Of a stretch of DNA of 23,757 nt, positions 16,043 through 23,280 are shown in pieces. Where the stretch lies: IMG/VR virus record IMGVR_UViG_3300010883_000480, positions 1-23,757 of that record; one strand, written 5' to 3'. A model generated the notes under the pieces. That model was not told the DNA's origin. It ran no database searches and worked only from the letters and a program-made list of their open reading frames with translations. Source of the DNA: a virus. The position numbers and the translations under genes were made by a program. How positions within the stretch are numbered: the stretch's first letter is position 1; every line of letters starts with the position of its first letter.

Positions 16043-18133
16043 TTAGATTATAGATAAGCTACTGAACAACGAGTTACGGATTGCAATATCTTCGATATTA
16101 TTATCTCCTTTGAAACTACTTAATGCGGTAGATATGTCAAACGTATTTAAAATATCCGCATAATTTATAATTCCATCATATACAGTACCTTCAACTCCTG
16201 AAGTGTACTCATAAAAAGTATAAAACTTAGATATATCGGTTGAAGTAAAGGTAGTGGGTAGTACTAATGGCCATCCCCAATCGGTGTTAAATTCACTCAA
16301 CTTATATTGCAATGTATCTACAGCGCAGATTGGTTGGTAAGTATTCAAGAGAGAATAGTTATTACTAAACTTTTCCAAAGCTACTATATCTGTTCCTGCA
16401 GTTACTGTGTATGAATTTATATCGATTTCATTCCCTAAGTTTTTTCCATATTTTTCCTTTGTAGTAATACCTCTATCGGAAAAGTTTTCCTTAAACTTGT
16501 TTTTAGTTCCTTTAAATTGATTATAATCAGTAGAAAATAAACTCAGTAATCTTACTATTTCAGGTGGAAAGTTAAAGAGTGAATCATCATATACATTAGC
16601 TGTTTCATCTAATAGATTGCTTATACTAATAAGACTATTTAAATCACAAGTATCGATGTTAGTTCTATTATTAACAAAGTTAAAGATTTTCTCATTTAAT
16701 TTCTTACCGAGTGATGAACTATTAGAACTTAAATTACCAAAAATAGATCCTAACAAATCATCAAAAAGTATATCTTTATCTAATAAAATTTCTTGAAATC
16801 TTAAGCTTTTAAATACTTCCGTATAATCAATATCTTCATTCGTTTTTGCAAAATAGTAATAATCTTTAGGGTAGATACTAAAACTAACACTTCTACCGGT
16901 CAACTGAAAAGTCTCAGCTGAGTTTGTAAACTCAGCACTAACACCTAACGTAAAAGAATCGAACCCAGAAAGTCCATCATCATATGTTAAATTTCCATAA
17001 AACCAATAATCTGTATCTATACCGGAAATAGAACTATTCAGACTAGTTATACTATAGTAAGATGTATTTACTTCTTGGTTATTACTATCATATAATCTAC
17101 CTGTAATACTACCATTCAACGTTAACCCCTTTACTGTATAATTAGATATACTTGTAGGCTTAATAAAGAACGGTATAGGAGCCTTTTTAAACTGTACAGG
17201 GCTTATATCGAAAATTTGCGCTTCGTCGTCTCCCTCTTCAGTTAATCCATTATCATTAATGGTTAAGGAACTTAAATTAGCTGAAAGTGATGTAGTACCA
17301 ACGTTAGCAGTTAAAGATATAGATAAATTATTATTATAATTATTAAGGGAATACTCTAAGCTACTATCTTTACTAAAAATTTTATTTCTATCTTTAAATA
17401 AGTTAATTGCTATTCCACTTGCAAGTTGATCTGATGAAAAATAATATGATTCACGGCCTGATGTACCAACAAACACACTATCAACATCTGTACTTTTAGC
17501 ATCCACAATTGCATTGCCAGATAACTTTACATATACATTCGAACCACTAACGCTTATAAAAGGAATTTCGTTATACTCAAATGCTGATAAGTTCTCTATA
17601 TAAGACTTTTCGTAGAAAGAGTAATATTTTTGAAGGTGATTAAACTTATAAGGTGTAAGTTCGAAATAGTTAGGTATAGTTAACCCCGATACTGTATAGA
17701 ATATATTACTACTATCTTGATAAAACGGAGCTTTATTAGTTATAGTAATCGGTTTTGAAAATTCACCTGCAGATAATGATAGAATATCATCTTCTATATC
17801 TACTGTAAATGTATTTTCAATATAATCATAAATACTTATATCAGTAGAATAAGAGGCTAATAAAGAATTATTCTCGCAATCATTGACCACCATTCTAACC
17901 TTATACTCTCCTGGTTGTGTATAAGTATGTGTTGCTGTTAACCCGGTACCTACTGTACCATCACCAAAGTCAAATAACGCTTCTAACTTATTTATATCAG
18001 AATAAAAATCTGTAGAAGGTAAGTCTGCTTTAAAAGTTAAAGGAGTGATATCTAGATTATAAGAAGAAAGAACACTTTCGTTTTTATAATCCTGTACTTC
18101 GAATAGTGCATAAGTTGTATTTATATTACTCAT
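16043..18133 (-). CDS. PKD-domain baseplate/virion protein, 696 residues
   Basis: Residues about 30-102 form a clear PKD domain: FDFGDGT (54-60) and HTYTQPGEYKV (69-79). Residues about 130-430 are beta-rich with several sandwich-like stretches. The C-terminal third, from about 440, changes to a more helical pattern with Leu/Asp-rich segments (for example DKDILFDDLLGSIF), so the protein looks bipartite: a surface beta part and an assembly part. Its start overlaps the end of the gp6 gene by 8 bp, so it is translated from the same message as gp25 and gp6, which ties it to the baseplate wedge. It could replace part of T4 gp7 or gp8; this is inferred from gene order. The PKD call is firm. Confidence 0.7.
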   Translation of the reverse strand: MSNINTTYALFEVQDYKNESVLSSYNLDITPLTFKADLPSTDFYSDINKLEALFDFGDGTVGTGLTATHTYTQPGEYKVRMVVNDCENNSLLASYSTDISIYDYIENTFTVDIEDDILSLSAGEFSKPITITNKAPFYQDSSNIFYTVSGLTIPNYFELTPYKFNHLQKYYSFYEKSYIENLSAFEYNEIPFISVSGSNVYVKLSGNAIVDAKSTDVDSVFVGTSGRESYYFSSDQLASGIAINLFKDRNKIFSKDSSLEYSLNNYNNNLSISLTANVGTTSLSANLSSLTINDNGLTEEGDDEAQIFDISPVQFKKAPIPFFIKPTSISNYTVKGLTLNGSITGRLYDSNNQEVNTSYYSITSLNSSISGIDTDYWFYGNLTYDDGLSGFDSFTLGVSAEFTNSAETFQLTGRSVSFSIYPKDYYYFAKTNEDIDYTEVFKSLRFQEILLDKDILFDDLLGSIFGNLSSNSSSLGKKLNEKIFNFVNNRTNIDTCDLNSLISISNLLDETANVYDDSLFNFPPEIVRLLSLFSTDYNQFKGTKNKFKENFSDRGITTKEKYGKNLGNEIDINSYTVTAGTDIVALEKFSNNYSLLNTYQPICAVDTLQYKLSEFNTDWGWPLVLPTTFTSTDISKFYTFYEYTSGVEGTVYDGIINYADILNTFDISTALSSFKGDNNIEDIAIRNSLFSSLSII

Positions 18134-19955
18134 CTATTACTACAATTTTACTAGATAATGAATTAGGGTTAATAAAGTATGGAAACTTAAAATACGGCAG
18201 CGTTGTATTTTGATTTACTAGCTCTATATCAGCGGTAGGGTATAGAGGGTTATATGATACAAGAGAAATACCCTTAAACGAAATATTTTCGCTATTATTT
18301 CTAGTCTCTATTCTCTTAATACCTTCTATACTTAAGAGAGTTGATGTTAGGGTGTTCAATGCTAACTCTTGGCCTAGAATATTTGCTACCGGATCAAAGA
18401 AATTTAATATAGCAGCGCTTACCTGAGACTTAAGCCTCTCACTGTTTATCTTATTTCTAGACTCTCTTACAACTACTAAAGTTGTATCTTGACTGATATC
18501 AGGAACTACATCACTTTGATTAGAAATACCTAAATCAAATGCCATATATATTGGATCTCTAGGCACTACTTCTTGTGAAAGACTCTTCTTTTCATTAGCA
18601 GAATCGATTATAAGATTCTTGAGAGAGTTACTTAAGAACTCAGGGTAATCCCCATCATTAGCTACTGTAAATCTTGGAACGGTAAATATATTAACGTTAT
18701 TAAAATCACAACTATCTGCAAAGTTAATTTGATTTATCAGAACTCTATTTGACTTATCCGGATCAACACAAATATTGTAAAAGTATTGAATATATTCATT
18801 TATAAACGATTGGTTATTTACCACTCTTGAATCAATAATTATATTATTGAAACTCTTATCCATAAAGGATTCATAATCTTGCGTAGAAACCAGCCTTAAT
18901 TGAGAGTTAAACACCCTAGGAGCGTTTTCTCTTATTTGTTCGACTGTTTCTTCATCTACTACAGGTGAGGAATTATTAGGATTGTTAAAAGTAAGTAGCG
19001 CGTTATTAGCTGCCGTTACAAAAGTAGTTGAATCTTTATTAGTATAAGTATCATTAAAAATCTTTCTTTGTCGTGAACTATCATAGACAAATAACTTATC
19101 ACCGTTAATCGCGTTCTTGCTTATAATGCCGCGCTGATTGTCAGATAAAATGTAATTTACTGATACAGTACTGCCCTGCGTTAAAATTTTACCAGAAACA
19201 CCATCACCAAACTTAATAATAAAGTGACCATTTTCATTAAGTCTCTTTTCAAAAACTCTTTCATTTTTATCTGCAATATAAAGACTATCAACTTCATTAT
19301 ACACATAATATAATCCCGTTTCAGCTTCCTTAACATATACACTTAAAGTGTTATCAGCTATAAATCTACCATCATTACTGTCTAGTATATTATCTACAAC
19401 AATATTTAAAGTTTCAAATTCACTTCCTTGAGCTGTGTAATCTGGATATTCACCAACTGTACCCTGATACAATATAACATTTTCGTTTAATACGTCTAAA
19501 CTCTGCTTCTTAGCCTCTGATATAGTAAAGCTATAATCTTTGTTTGTAGTATATTGTATATTATCTACTAAAAAATATGAATACTTTTTAATGGTGTAAT
19601 TGCCAGTTGTTAAGCTAGCTGCGGCTGTCGCGTTAATAGAAGCTAAAGAAGTTTGTTTACCTGACGGTTTGTAGCCAATAGTTTTGACTATCTTATTCAT
19701 ATTTTCATATAACGTCGCTTGATCAAAAGAGACTTCAGAAGCGGTATTGTTAAGATAGAATAATAGTACGTGGTATGAGTACGCTACTATATCTATAACA
19801 GCGGCTAAATTACTACCTTCAAAATTTTGATCTGTAAACTTTTCATTCTCATTTAATCGGTTTACAATAAAATCCTTTAAACTAACAGCATCAAAAGCAG
19901 TGTAAGCGTCTTGCGGTAAATTAAAATCTAGAAATTCGTTATTTTTATCAGCCAT
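18126..19955 (-). CDS. 6: Baseplate wedge protein gp6 (baseplate J-like)
   Basis: This 609-residue protein (T4 gp6 is about 660) has the gp6/baseplate-J signature. The N-terminal region FEGSNLAAVIDIVAYSYH to GYKP spans residues about 45-97. IIKFGDGVSG (246-255) with a following GSTVSVNY strand is the typical J-domain core. The segment QLRLVSTQDYESF is the conserved Q-R-x-x-D-Y-x motif. gp6 forms the iris-like ring of wedge dimers that holds the six wedges together and rearranges on sheath contraction. It lies 5 bp after the gp25 stop with no box or Shine-Dalgarno sequence and overlaps the 16043 gene by 8 bp, so gp25, gp6 and the PKD protein form one late operon. High confidence. Confidence 0.92.
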   Translation of the reverse strand: MADKNNEFLDFNLPQDAYTAFDAVSLKDFIVNRLNENEKFTDQNFEGSNLAAVIDIVAYSYHVLLFYLNNTASEVSFDQATLYENMNKIVKTIGYKPSGKQTSLASINATAAASLTTGNYTIKKYSYFLVDNIQYTTNKDYSFTISEAKKQSLDVLNENVILYQGTVGEYPDYTAQGSEFETLNIVVDNILDSNDGRFIADNTLSVYVKEAETGLYYVYNEVDSLYIADKNERVFEKRLNENGHFIIKFGDGVSGKILTQGSTVSVNYILSDNQRGIISKNAINGDKLFVYDSSRQRKIFNDTYTNKDSTTFVTAANNALLTFNNPNNSSPVVDEETVEQIRENAPRVFNSQLRLVSTQDYESFMDKSFNNIIIDSRVVNNQSFINEYIQYFYNICVDPDKSNRVLINQINFADSCDFNNVNIFTVPRFTVANDGDYPEFLSNSLKNLIIDSANEKKSLSQEVVPRDPIYMAFDLGISNQSDVVPDISQDTTLVVVRESRNKINSERLKSQVSAAILNFFDPVANILGQELALNTLTSTLLSIEGIKRIETRNNSENISFKGISLVSYNPLYPTADIELVNQNTTLPYFKFPYFINPNSLSSKIVVIDE

Positions 19956-19960
19956 AATGT

Positions 19961-20449
19961 TTATATGAAGTTATATCCATTACTATTTAATACTGATCTA
20001 AGTGAAAGACCGTATACATTAAGCGATGGAACGTTTATTTGTAGTTGAATATTGTATTGTTGCTCATCTTCTAGACCCTGAACCTCAACATTTTCTAACT
20101 CTATTCTTGGTTCAAATCTAGGCAAATTAACCTTTATATCTTCTTCTATATCTTCTTCTGTAAACACATCTACAGGTTCGAATATAAACCTCCTTAAATC
20201 AATACCAAATTCCGGACTTAATATCTTTTCGCCTGGTGATGTTAAAAGAGCATTAGCAATACTATTTTTAATAGCCTCTATATCATATAACCCAGCTACG
20301 TCTTTTAATTCTTCCTTCCTATTAAGTTGAGCGTTATAGGAGTAAGAGTTGTTTATATCTAGAAATAGATCTTTATAAAGATAATTCTGCTTAATAGCAT
20401 TATCATCAGCCTTACTTACTGATACGGTATCTATCTTTATTAGAGCCAT
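19961..20449 (-). CDS. 25: Baseplate wedge protein gp25 (GPW/gp25 family)
   Basis: This 162-residue protein is slightly longer than T4 gp25 (about 130) because of its N-terminus. The family core is intact: GEKILSPEFGIDLRRFIFEP at residues 73-92 and the diagnostic EPR motif at 113-115 (FEPRIELENVEV). gp25 resembles T6SS TssE and sits where the baseplate wedge meets the first sheath ring, so it nucleates sheath assembly. It is the first gene of the gp25-gp6-PKD late operon. Its late box lies 5 nt before the ATG, next to the stop of the small basic-protein gene upstream. High confidence. Confidence 0.95.
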   Translation of the reverse strand: MALIKIDTVSVSKADDNAIKQNYLYKDLFLDINNSYSYNAQLNRKEELKDVAGLYDIEAIKNSIANALLTSPGEKILSPEFGIDLRRFIFEPVDVFTEEDIEEDIKVNLPRFEPRIELENVEVQGLEDEQQYNIQLQINVPSLNVYGLSLRSVLNSNGYNFI

Positions 20450-20454
20450 GTATA

Positions 20455-20462
20455 TATTTAAT
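20455..20462 (-). promoter_or_regulatory. T4-type late promoter box for the gp25-gp6 operon
   Basis: ATTAAATA on the minus strand, then TATAC (5 nt), then the ATG of gp25 at 20449. It lies in the 15-bp gap before the gp25 gene. The same TATAC spacer occurs before the 4531 start. Confidence 0.65.
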
Positions 20463-20464
20463 GG

Positions 20465-20755
20465 TTACTTCTTTTTCCACTGCTGCCTCTTTGGACCTCT
20501 TTTCTTATATTTCTTAGCTCTCTTACGAAGCTCAGTTACAGGACCCTTACAACTAGCACCTGCTAGCTTAACGCGACCAGGACTACTTTCTGCATCTTCC
20601 TCATCGGAATGTTTGCTCTTGTTAAGCTTATTACCAGCCTTTTTAGCTGCTTTATACGCTTTACTACCCTTACGAGCACTCTTACCACCGCGCTTCTCCT
20701 TAGCGTTTATATTGGCCCATAACCCCTCTGTAAAAAATTCTTTAAATGTTTTCAT
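20465..20755 (-). CDS. Small very basic late protein with capsid-targeting-like N-terminus
   Basis: The ATG at 20755 is preferred; an in-frame GTG lies two codons upstream but falls inside the preceding gene. The 96-residue product starts MKTFKEFFTEGLW, very like the capsid-targeting sequence of T4 internal protein I (MKTYQEFIAE). FTE/G would fit a prohead-protease cleavage site. The rest is dominated by Lys, Arg and small residues, with an acidic patch near the middle (DEEDAE) and a Lys/Arg-rich end. It would bind DNA or RNA non-specifically. The start overlaps the upstream stop by one base (TAATG), so it is the second gene of a unit with the 20755-21216 gene. Likely an internal head protein packaged with the genome; inferred. 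Confidence 0.65.
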   Translation of the reverse strand: MKTFKEFFTEGLWANINAKEKRGGKSARKGSKAYKAAKKAGNKLNKSKHSDEEDAESSPGRVKLAGASCKGPVTELRKRAKKYKKRGPKRQQWKKK

Positions 20756-21216
20756 TACCACTTCTTACAGCTCCAGTAACCAGCAGAGAACTTATCTTTT
20801 TTCTGATCGCACTTATGACGTGCACGGAATGACTTACGACGCTTTGGAATACTCTTTTTGATCTTCATGTTTGGATCCCCGTAACGAACAATCTTCTCTT
20901 TACCATCCTTACAAGCTTTAACAACAAACTTCTTAGAGCCACCAGATGTTCTACGAGGTGTGTTACACTTCATACGATCTTTATCAATCTTACCTTCAGC
21001 ATCTTCTGTAGGGATTTCTTCCCCTTCTGTTTTCTTTCTCGGCCCGTAGTTCTTTCTATCTGTTGGATCACTAGCAAATTTTGGACCCCCCCTTCCATCT
21101 GATTTAGGATTACCTTTTCTTAGTTTACCTTTGCTGGTATAGTAATGATCATCAGGCGCGCTTCTAGTTTCATTTAGAGATTGTAGGATACCCTTAACTA
21201 AATTGTTAAATTCCAT
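20755..21216 (-). CDS. Basic Cys/Trp-motif late protein, viral DUF6321-like C-terminus
   Basis: This 153-residue protein has an amphipathic N-terminus (MEFNNLVKGILQSLNE), a Lys/Gly/Asp-rich low-complexity middle, and a compact basic C-terminal domain (about residues 95-153). The domain contains VRYGDPNM, KRRKSFRARHKCD and a final GYWSCKKW. I recall this Arg/Lys plus Cys/Trp module from many phage and algal-virus proteins (I believe DUF6321, not checked). Its function is unknown; the charge suggests nucleic-acid binding and the cysteines possible metal binding. The N-terminus fits a capsid-targeting leader with a candidate site after LNE. It has its own late box, 5 nt before the ATG, and is followed directly by the 20465 gene. 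A run of seven G (minus strand) lies in the middle of the coding region. Confidence 0.65.
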   Translation of the reverse strand: MEFNNLVKGILQSLNETRSAPDDHYYTSKGKLRKGNPKSDGRGGPKFASDPTDRKNYGPRKKTEGEEIPTEDAEGKIDKDRMKCNTPRRTSGGSKKFVVKACKDGKEKIVRYGDPNMKIKKSIPKRRKSFRARHKCDQKKDKFSAGYWSCKKW

Positions 21217-21221
21217 ATTAT

Positions 21222-21229
21222 TATTTAAT
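21222..21229 (-). promoter_or_regulatory. T4-type late promoter box for the 21216 gene
   Basis: ATTAAATA on the minus strand, then ATAAT (5 nt), then the ATG at 21216. Six base pairs separate it from the divergent box of the 21249 gene. The box plus spacer is identical to that of the 21860 gene. Confidence 0.65.
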
Positions 21230-21235
21230 AGATTG

Positions 21236-21243
21236 CATAAATA
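21236..21243 (+). promoter_or_regulatory. T4-type late promoter box for the 21249 gene
   Basis: CATAAATA, then ATTGT (5 nt), then the ATG at 21249. Back-to-back with the box at 21222-21229. Confidence 0.7.
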
Positions 21244-21248
21244 ATTGT

Positions 21249-21833
21249 ATGGCTAAGGTAAAGAAGTTTGTTAATCTTTTTGAAAGTTACATGAAACGTT
21301 TTGAACGAGGCGGGTTTCTCGTAGGTGATATTTTCAAGTTTAATGATAATTTTAAATCATCTGAAGAATATAAGTGTTTAGGTAGTAACGTTCAGGAATT
21401 ATTAGACCAGATGATAGATTCTGGGTTACATGTACGTGTGGTAGGTATTAAGGATACTAGTCCATCTCGTTACCCTGCTAATTCTGATACCACCTCACTC
21501 GATGTAGTTTTAAATGTAGCACTTGATAATGGAGGAGGTCGGATGACTCACTATTGCTCAATACCTTGCTGTTTAGGAGAGCCATTACAGTATGCACCAA
21601 ACTTACCACCGATTCCAGATGCTATGAGACGTAACGATAGAGTTACTATTAAGCCTGAAGAGGCAGAGGAAGATACTAATAACATTCAAAATAAAACAGA
21701 TAGAGGTAATGGTGAGCTTTCTAATACGGAAAGGTCACTACCAAAAACTAATACAAAGATACCTAGTAATCCTGTAACCCCATCACCTGCTGTTACTTCA
21801 TATACACAAAATTATCTTGGAGATCTTAGTTAA
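21249..21833 (+). CDS. Late virion-associated protein, 194 residues
   Basis: The N-terminal 110 residues look like a compact conserved domain: KKFVNLFESYMKR, then RGGFLVGDIFKFNDNFK (about 20-36), VRVVGIKDTSPSRYP (about 62-76) and a DNGGGRMTHY turn. I recall the same pattern from structural proteins of uncultured marine T4-like phages, but know no function. Residues about 110-125 are Pro-rich, and the remaining 70 residues are Asn/Thr/Pro/Glu-rich and probably disordered. There is no membrane segment or signal peptide. It has its own late box 5 nt before the ATG, in a divergent arrangement with the 21216 gene. Probably a virion or assembly protein; the role is unresolved. Confidence 0.65.
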   Translation: MAKVKKFVNLFESYMKRFERGGFLVGDIFKFNDNFKSSEEYKCLGSNVQELLDQMIDSGLHVRVVGIKDTSPSRYPANSDTTSLDVVLNVALDNGGGRMTHYCSIPCCLGEPLQYAPNLPPIPDAMRRNDRVTIKPEEAEEDTNNIQNKTDRGNGELSNTERSLPKTNTKIPSNPVTPSPAVTSYTQNYLGDLS

Positions 21834-21846
21834 ATACCCAGCTACC

Positions 21847-21854
21847 ATTAAATA
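21847..21854 (+). promoter_or_regulatory. T4-type late promoter box for the 21860 gene
   Basis: ATTAAATA, then ATAAT (5 nt), then the ATG at 21860. It is in the 26-bp gap after the 21249 gene. Confidence 0.65.
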
Positions 21855-21859
21855 ATAAT

Positions 21860-22360
21860 ATGACTAAAAAAGATCAAGAATTATTGGCTGAGGCCTATGG
21901 AGCGGTTAATGAGGGATTGTTCGATAGACTTAAAGCTCGTGGCGCGCAAGCTGCCGGAGCTGTTAAAGGTGCAGGTGGTAGAGTAAAAGGAGCTGCTCAA
22001 AGTGCTGCTGGTGGAGCTTTATCAAAAGCAGCTGAATTAGGAGGTCAAGCTCTAGGTGTTGATGCATCACAAGGAGGATTAGCTCAAAAAGGTGCAGAGA
22101 TGCAAAAAGACGGAGCAGCAAATACTAGTGCCGGTAAAGCAAGTGGTGACGAAGCTAAATATAAAAGCTATATAGCTAATTCAGCTAAGACTATTGCTAA
22201 CGATCTTAGTAAGATGGGTATGGAGGTGGGTGATGAAGCTGCCTTATTGAATGATATACAGGCAACAATATCTAAGCACTTAACTCAGGTTACAAAAGGT
22301 GGCCTCTTTAAAAGGGGCGGTGGTGATAGACGTGGTACACAAGTAGGAGCAAGAAGCTAG
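21860..22360 (+). CDS. Ala/Gly-rich late protein with capsid-targeting-like N-terminus
   Basis: The 166-residue protein begins MTKKDQELLAEAYGAVNEG. This DQxLLxEAY motif is one I recall at the N-terminus of many small proteins in marine T4-like phages; LAE/A and VNE/G are candidate prohead-protease sites. Residues about 19-75 are Ala/Gly/Lys-rich with a repeating amphipathic pattern (KGAGGRVKGAAQSAAGGA), resembling histone H1 or LEA-type tails. Residues 95-145 look like a helical bundle, and the end is Gly/Arg-rich. Its own late box and gene neighbours suggest an internal head or virion protein; not proven. Its TAG stop shares a CTAG palindrome with the stop of the convergent clamp-loader gene (4-bp overlap). 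Confidence 0.65.
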   Translation: MTKKDQELLAEAYGAVNEGLFDRLKARGAQAAGAVKGAGGRVKGAAQSAAGGALSKAAELGGQALGVDASQGGLAQKGAEMQKDGAANTSAGKASGDEAKYKSYIANSAKTIANDLSKMGMEVGDEAALLNDIQATISKHLTQVTKGGLFKRGGGDRRGTQVGARS

Positions 22361-23277
22361 AGACACTTTTCTAAGCTTATAAAACAAGCGAACGCGTTAA
22401 TTTCTTTATCTACGACAAACGCGCTCTTGTAGAGATGATCAGCTATAATGGCTATCATCTCTTTCTTTTTCATATCATCGATTTGTTTTAGGTAGATATG
22501 ATCCAGAAAGGTACCTAATAGAGTATCATAATCACCCTGAAAACGATCCTCATTTTCAATTAGATACTTTCGTAACTTAATAGTATCAGTAACTACTCCT
22601 TGGTATACTTTATCCAACAGCTCGTTATCAGTCCCAGTGTTACTAATACACAACTCTGAATCAATAACCGCTTTCTGGATTTCATTAATCGTTTTCCGGA
22701 GGTCCGGGAAGAATCTCTTGACCAGCTGTACAAATTTTTTCTTTTGTTCATCACTTATATTTACTCCCTCTGTCTTTAAGATATTATAACATCTCTTTAC
22801 AGCTTGACCGATTACAGGTTTAAGGTCAAGAGACTGACATCTTGACTGAAGAGCTGGTATAATTTTATGCTTGTAGTTAGCCGTTAGTATAAATCTACAA
22901 TACTTAGCAAAGGACTCCATTGTATTACGAAGCGCCGCTTGCGCTTGGCCTGTAAGCCCATCAGCTTCGTCTAATATAATAACCTTTACCTTACCATCAA
23001 ATGATTTTGTTTGTGCAAAATTCGTTATATTATGTCTAATAGTATCAATACCAGACTCATCAGAAGCATTAATGTATAGGTAATTACACTTAAGAATATC
23101 ATTAACAATAATTCTTGCCAGAGTCGTTTTACCCGTACCAGGATTACCGACGAACAATAAGTTAGGTATCTCTTCTTCGAATTGCGATACAACTCTTAGT
23201 GAAGCCTCATCTAGAATAACATCAGCAAGCTTATTAGGACGATACTTTTCTACCCATATTTTATTAAACTCAATCAT
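22357..23277 (-). CDS. 44: Sliding-clamp loader large subunit, gp44/RFC small-subunit-like AAA+ ATPase
   Basis: The 306-residue protein (T4 gp44 is about 319) carries all the clamp-loader motifs. These are the N-terminal WVEKYRP box (8-14), Walker A GNPGTGKTT (44-52), Walker B IILDEAD (100-106), sensor-1 LTAN (131-134) and the arginine-finger SRC (145-147). Four copies with a gp62-type partner load the sliding clamp onto primed DNA. In T4 the same clamp (gp45) also activates late promoters, which links this gene to the late boxes seen here. It follows the dUTPase gene by 3 bp. A TAAATA lies 4 nt before its ATG but is partly made by the Lys-stop codons of the dUTPase gene, so it may be chance. 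No gp62 is in the window. Confidence 0.93.
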   Translation of the reverse strand: MIEFNKIWVEKYRPNKLADVILDEASLRVVSQFEEEIPNLLFVGNPGTGKTTLARIIVNDILKCNYLYINASDESGIDTIRHNITNFAQTKSFDGKVKVIILDEADGLTGQAQAALRNTMESFAKYCRFILTANYKHKIIPALQSRCQSLDLKPVIGQAVKRCYNILKTEGVNISDEQKKKFVQLVKRFFPDLRKTINEIQKAVIDSELCISNTGTDNELLDKVYQGVVTDTIKLRKYLIENEDRFQGDYDTLLGTFLDHIYLKQIDDMKKKEMIAIIADHLYKSAFVVDKEINAFACFISLEKCL

Positions 23278-23280
23278 ATC

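Noticed and set aside
20448-20861. 137-residue plus-strand frame opposite gp25 start and the basic protein genes
   Set aside because: It lies antisense to two supported genes, its Leu/Ser-rich translation is what antisense of Lys/Arg-rich coding gives, and it has no promoter box at the right distance.
22302-22318. GCCTCT/AGGGGC hairpin near the end of the 21860 gene
   Set aside because: Short stem with a wobble pair, inside coding sequence, and no T run follows on either strand, so not a terminator.
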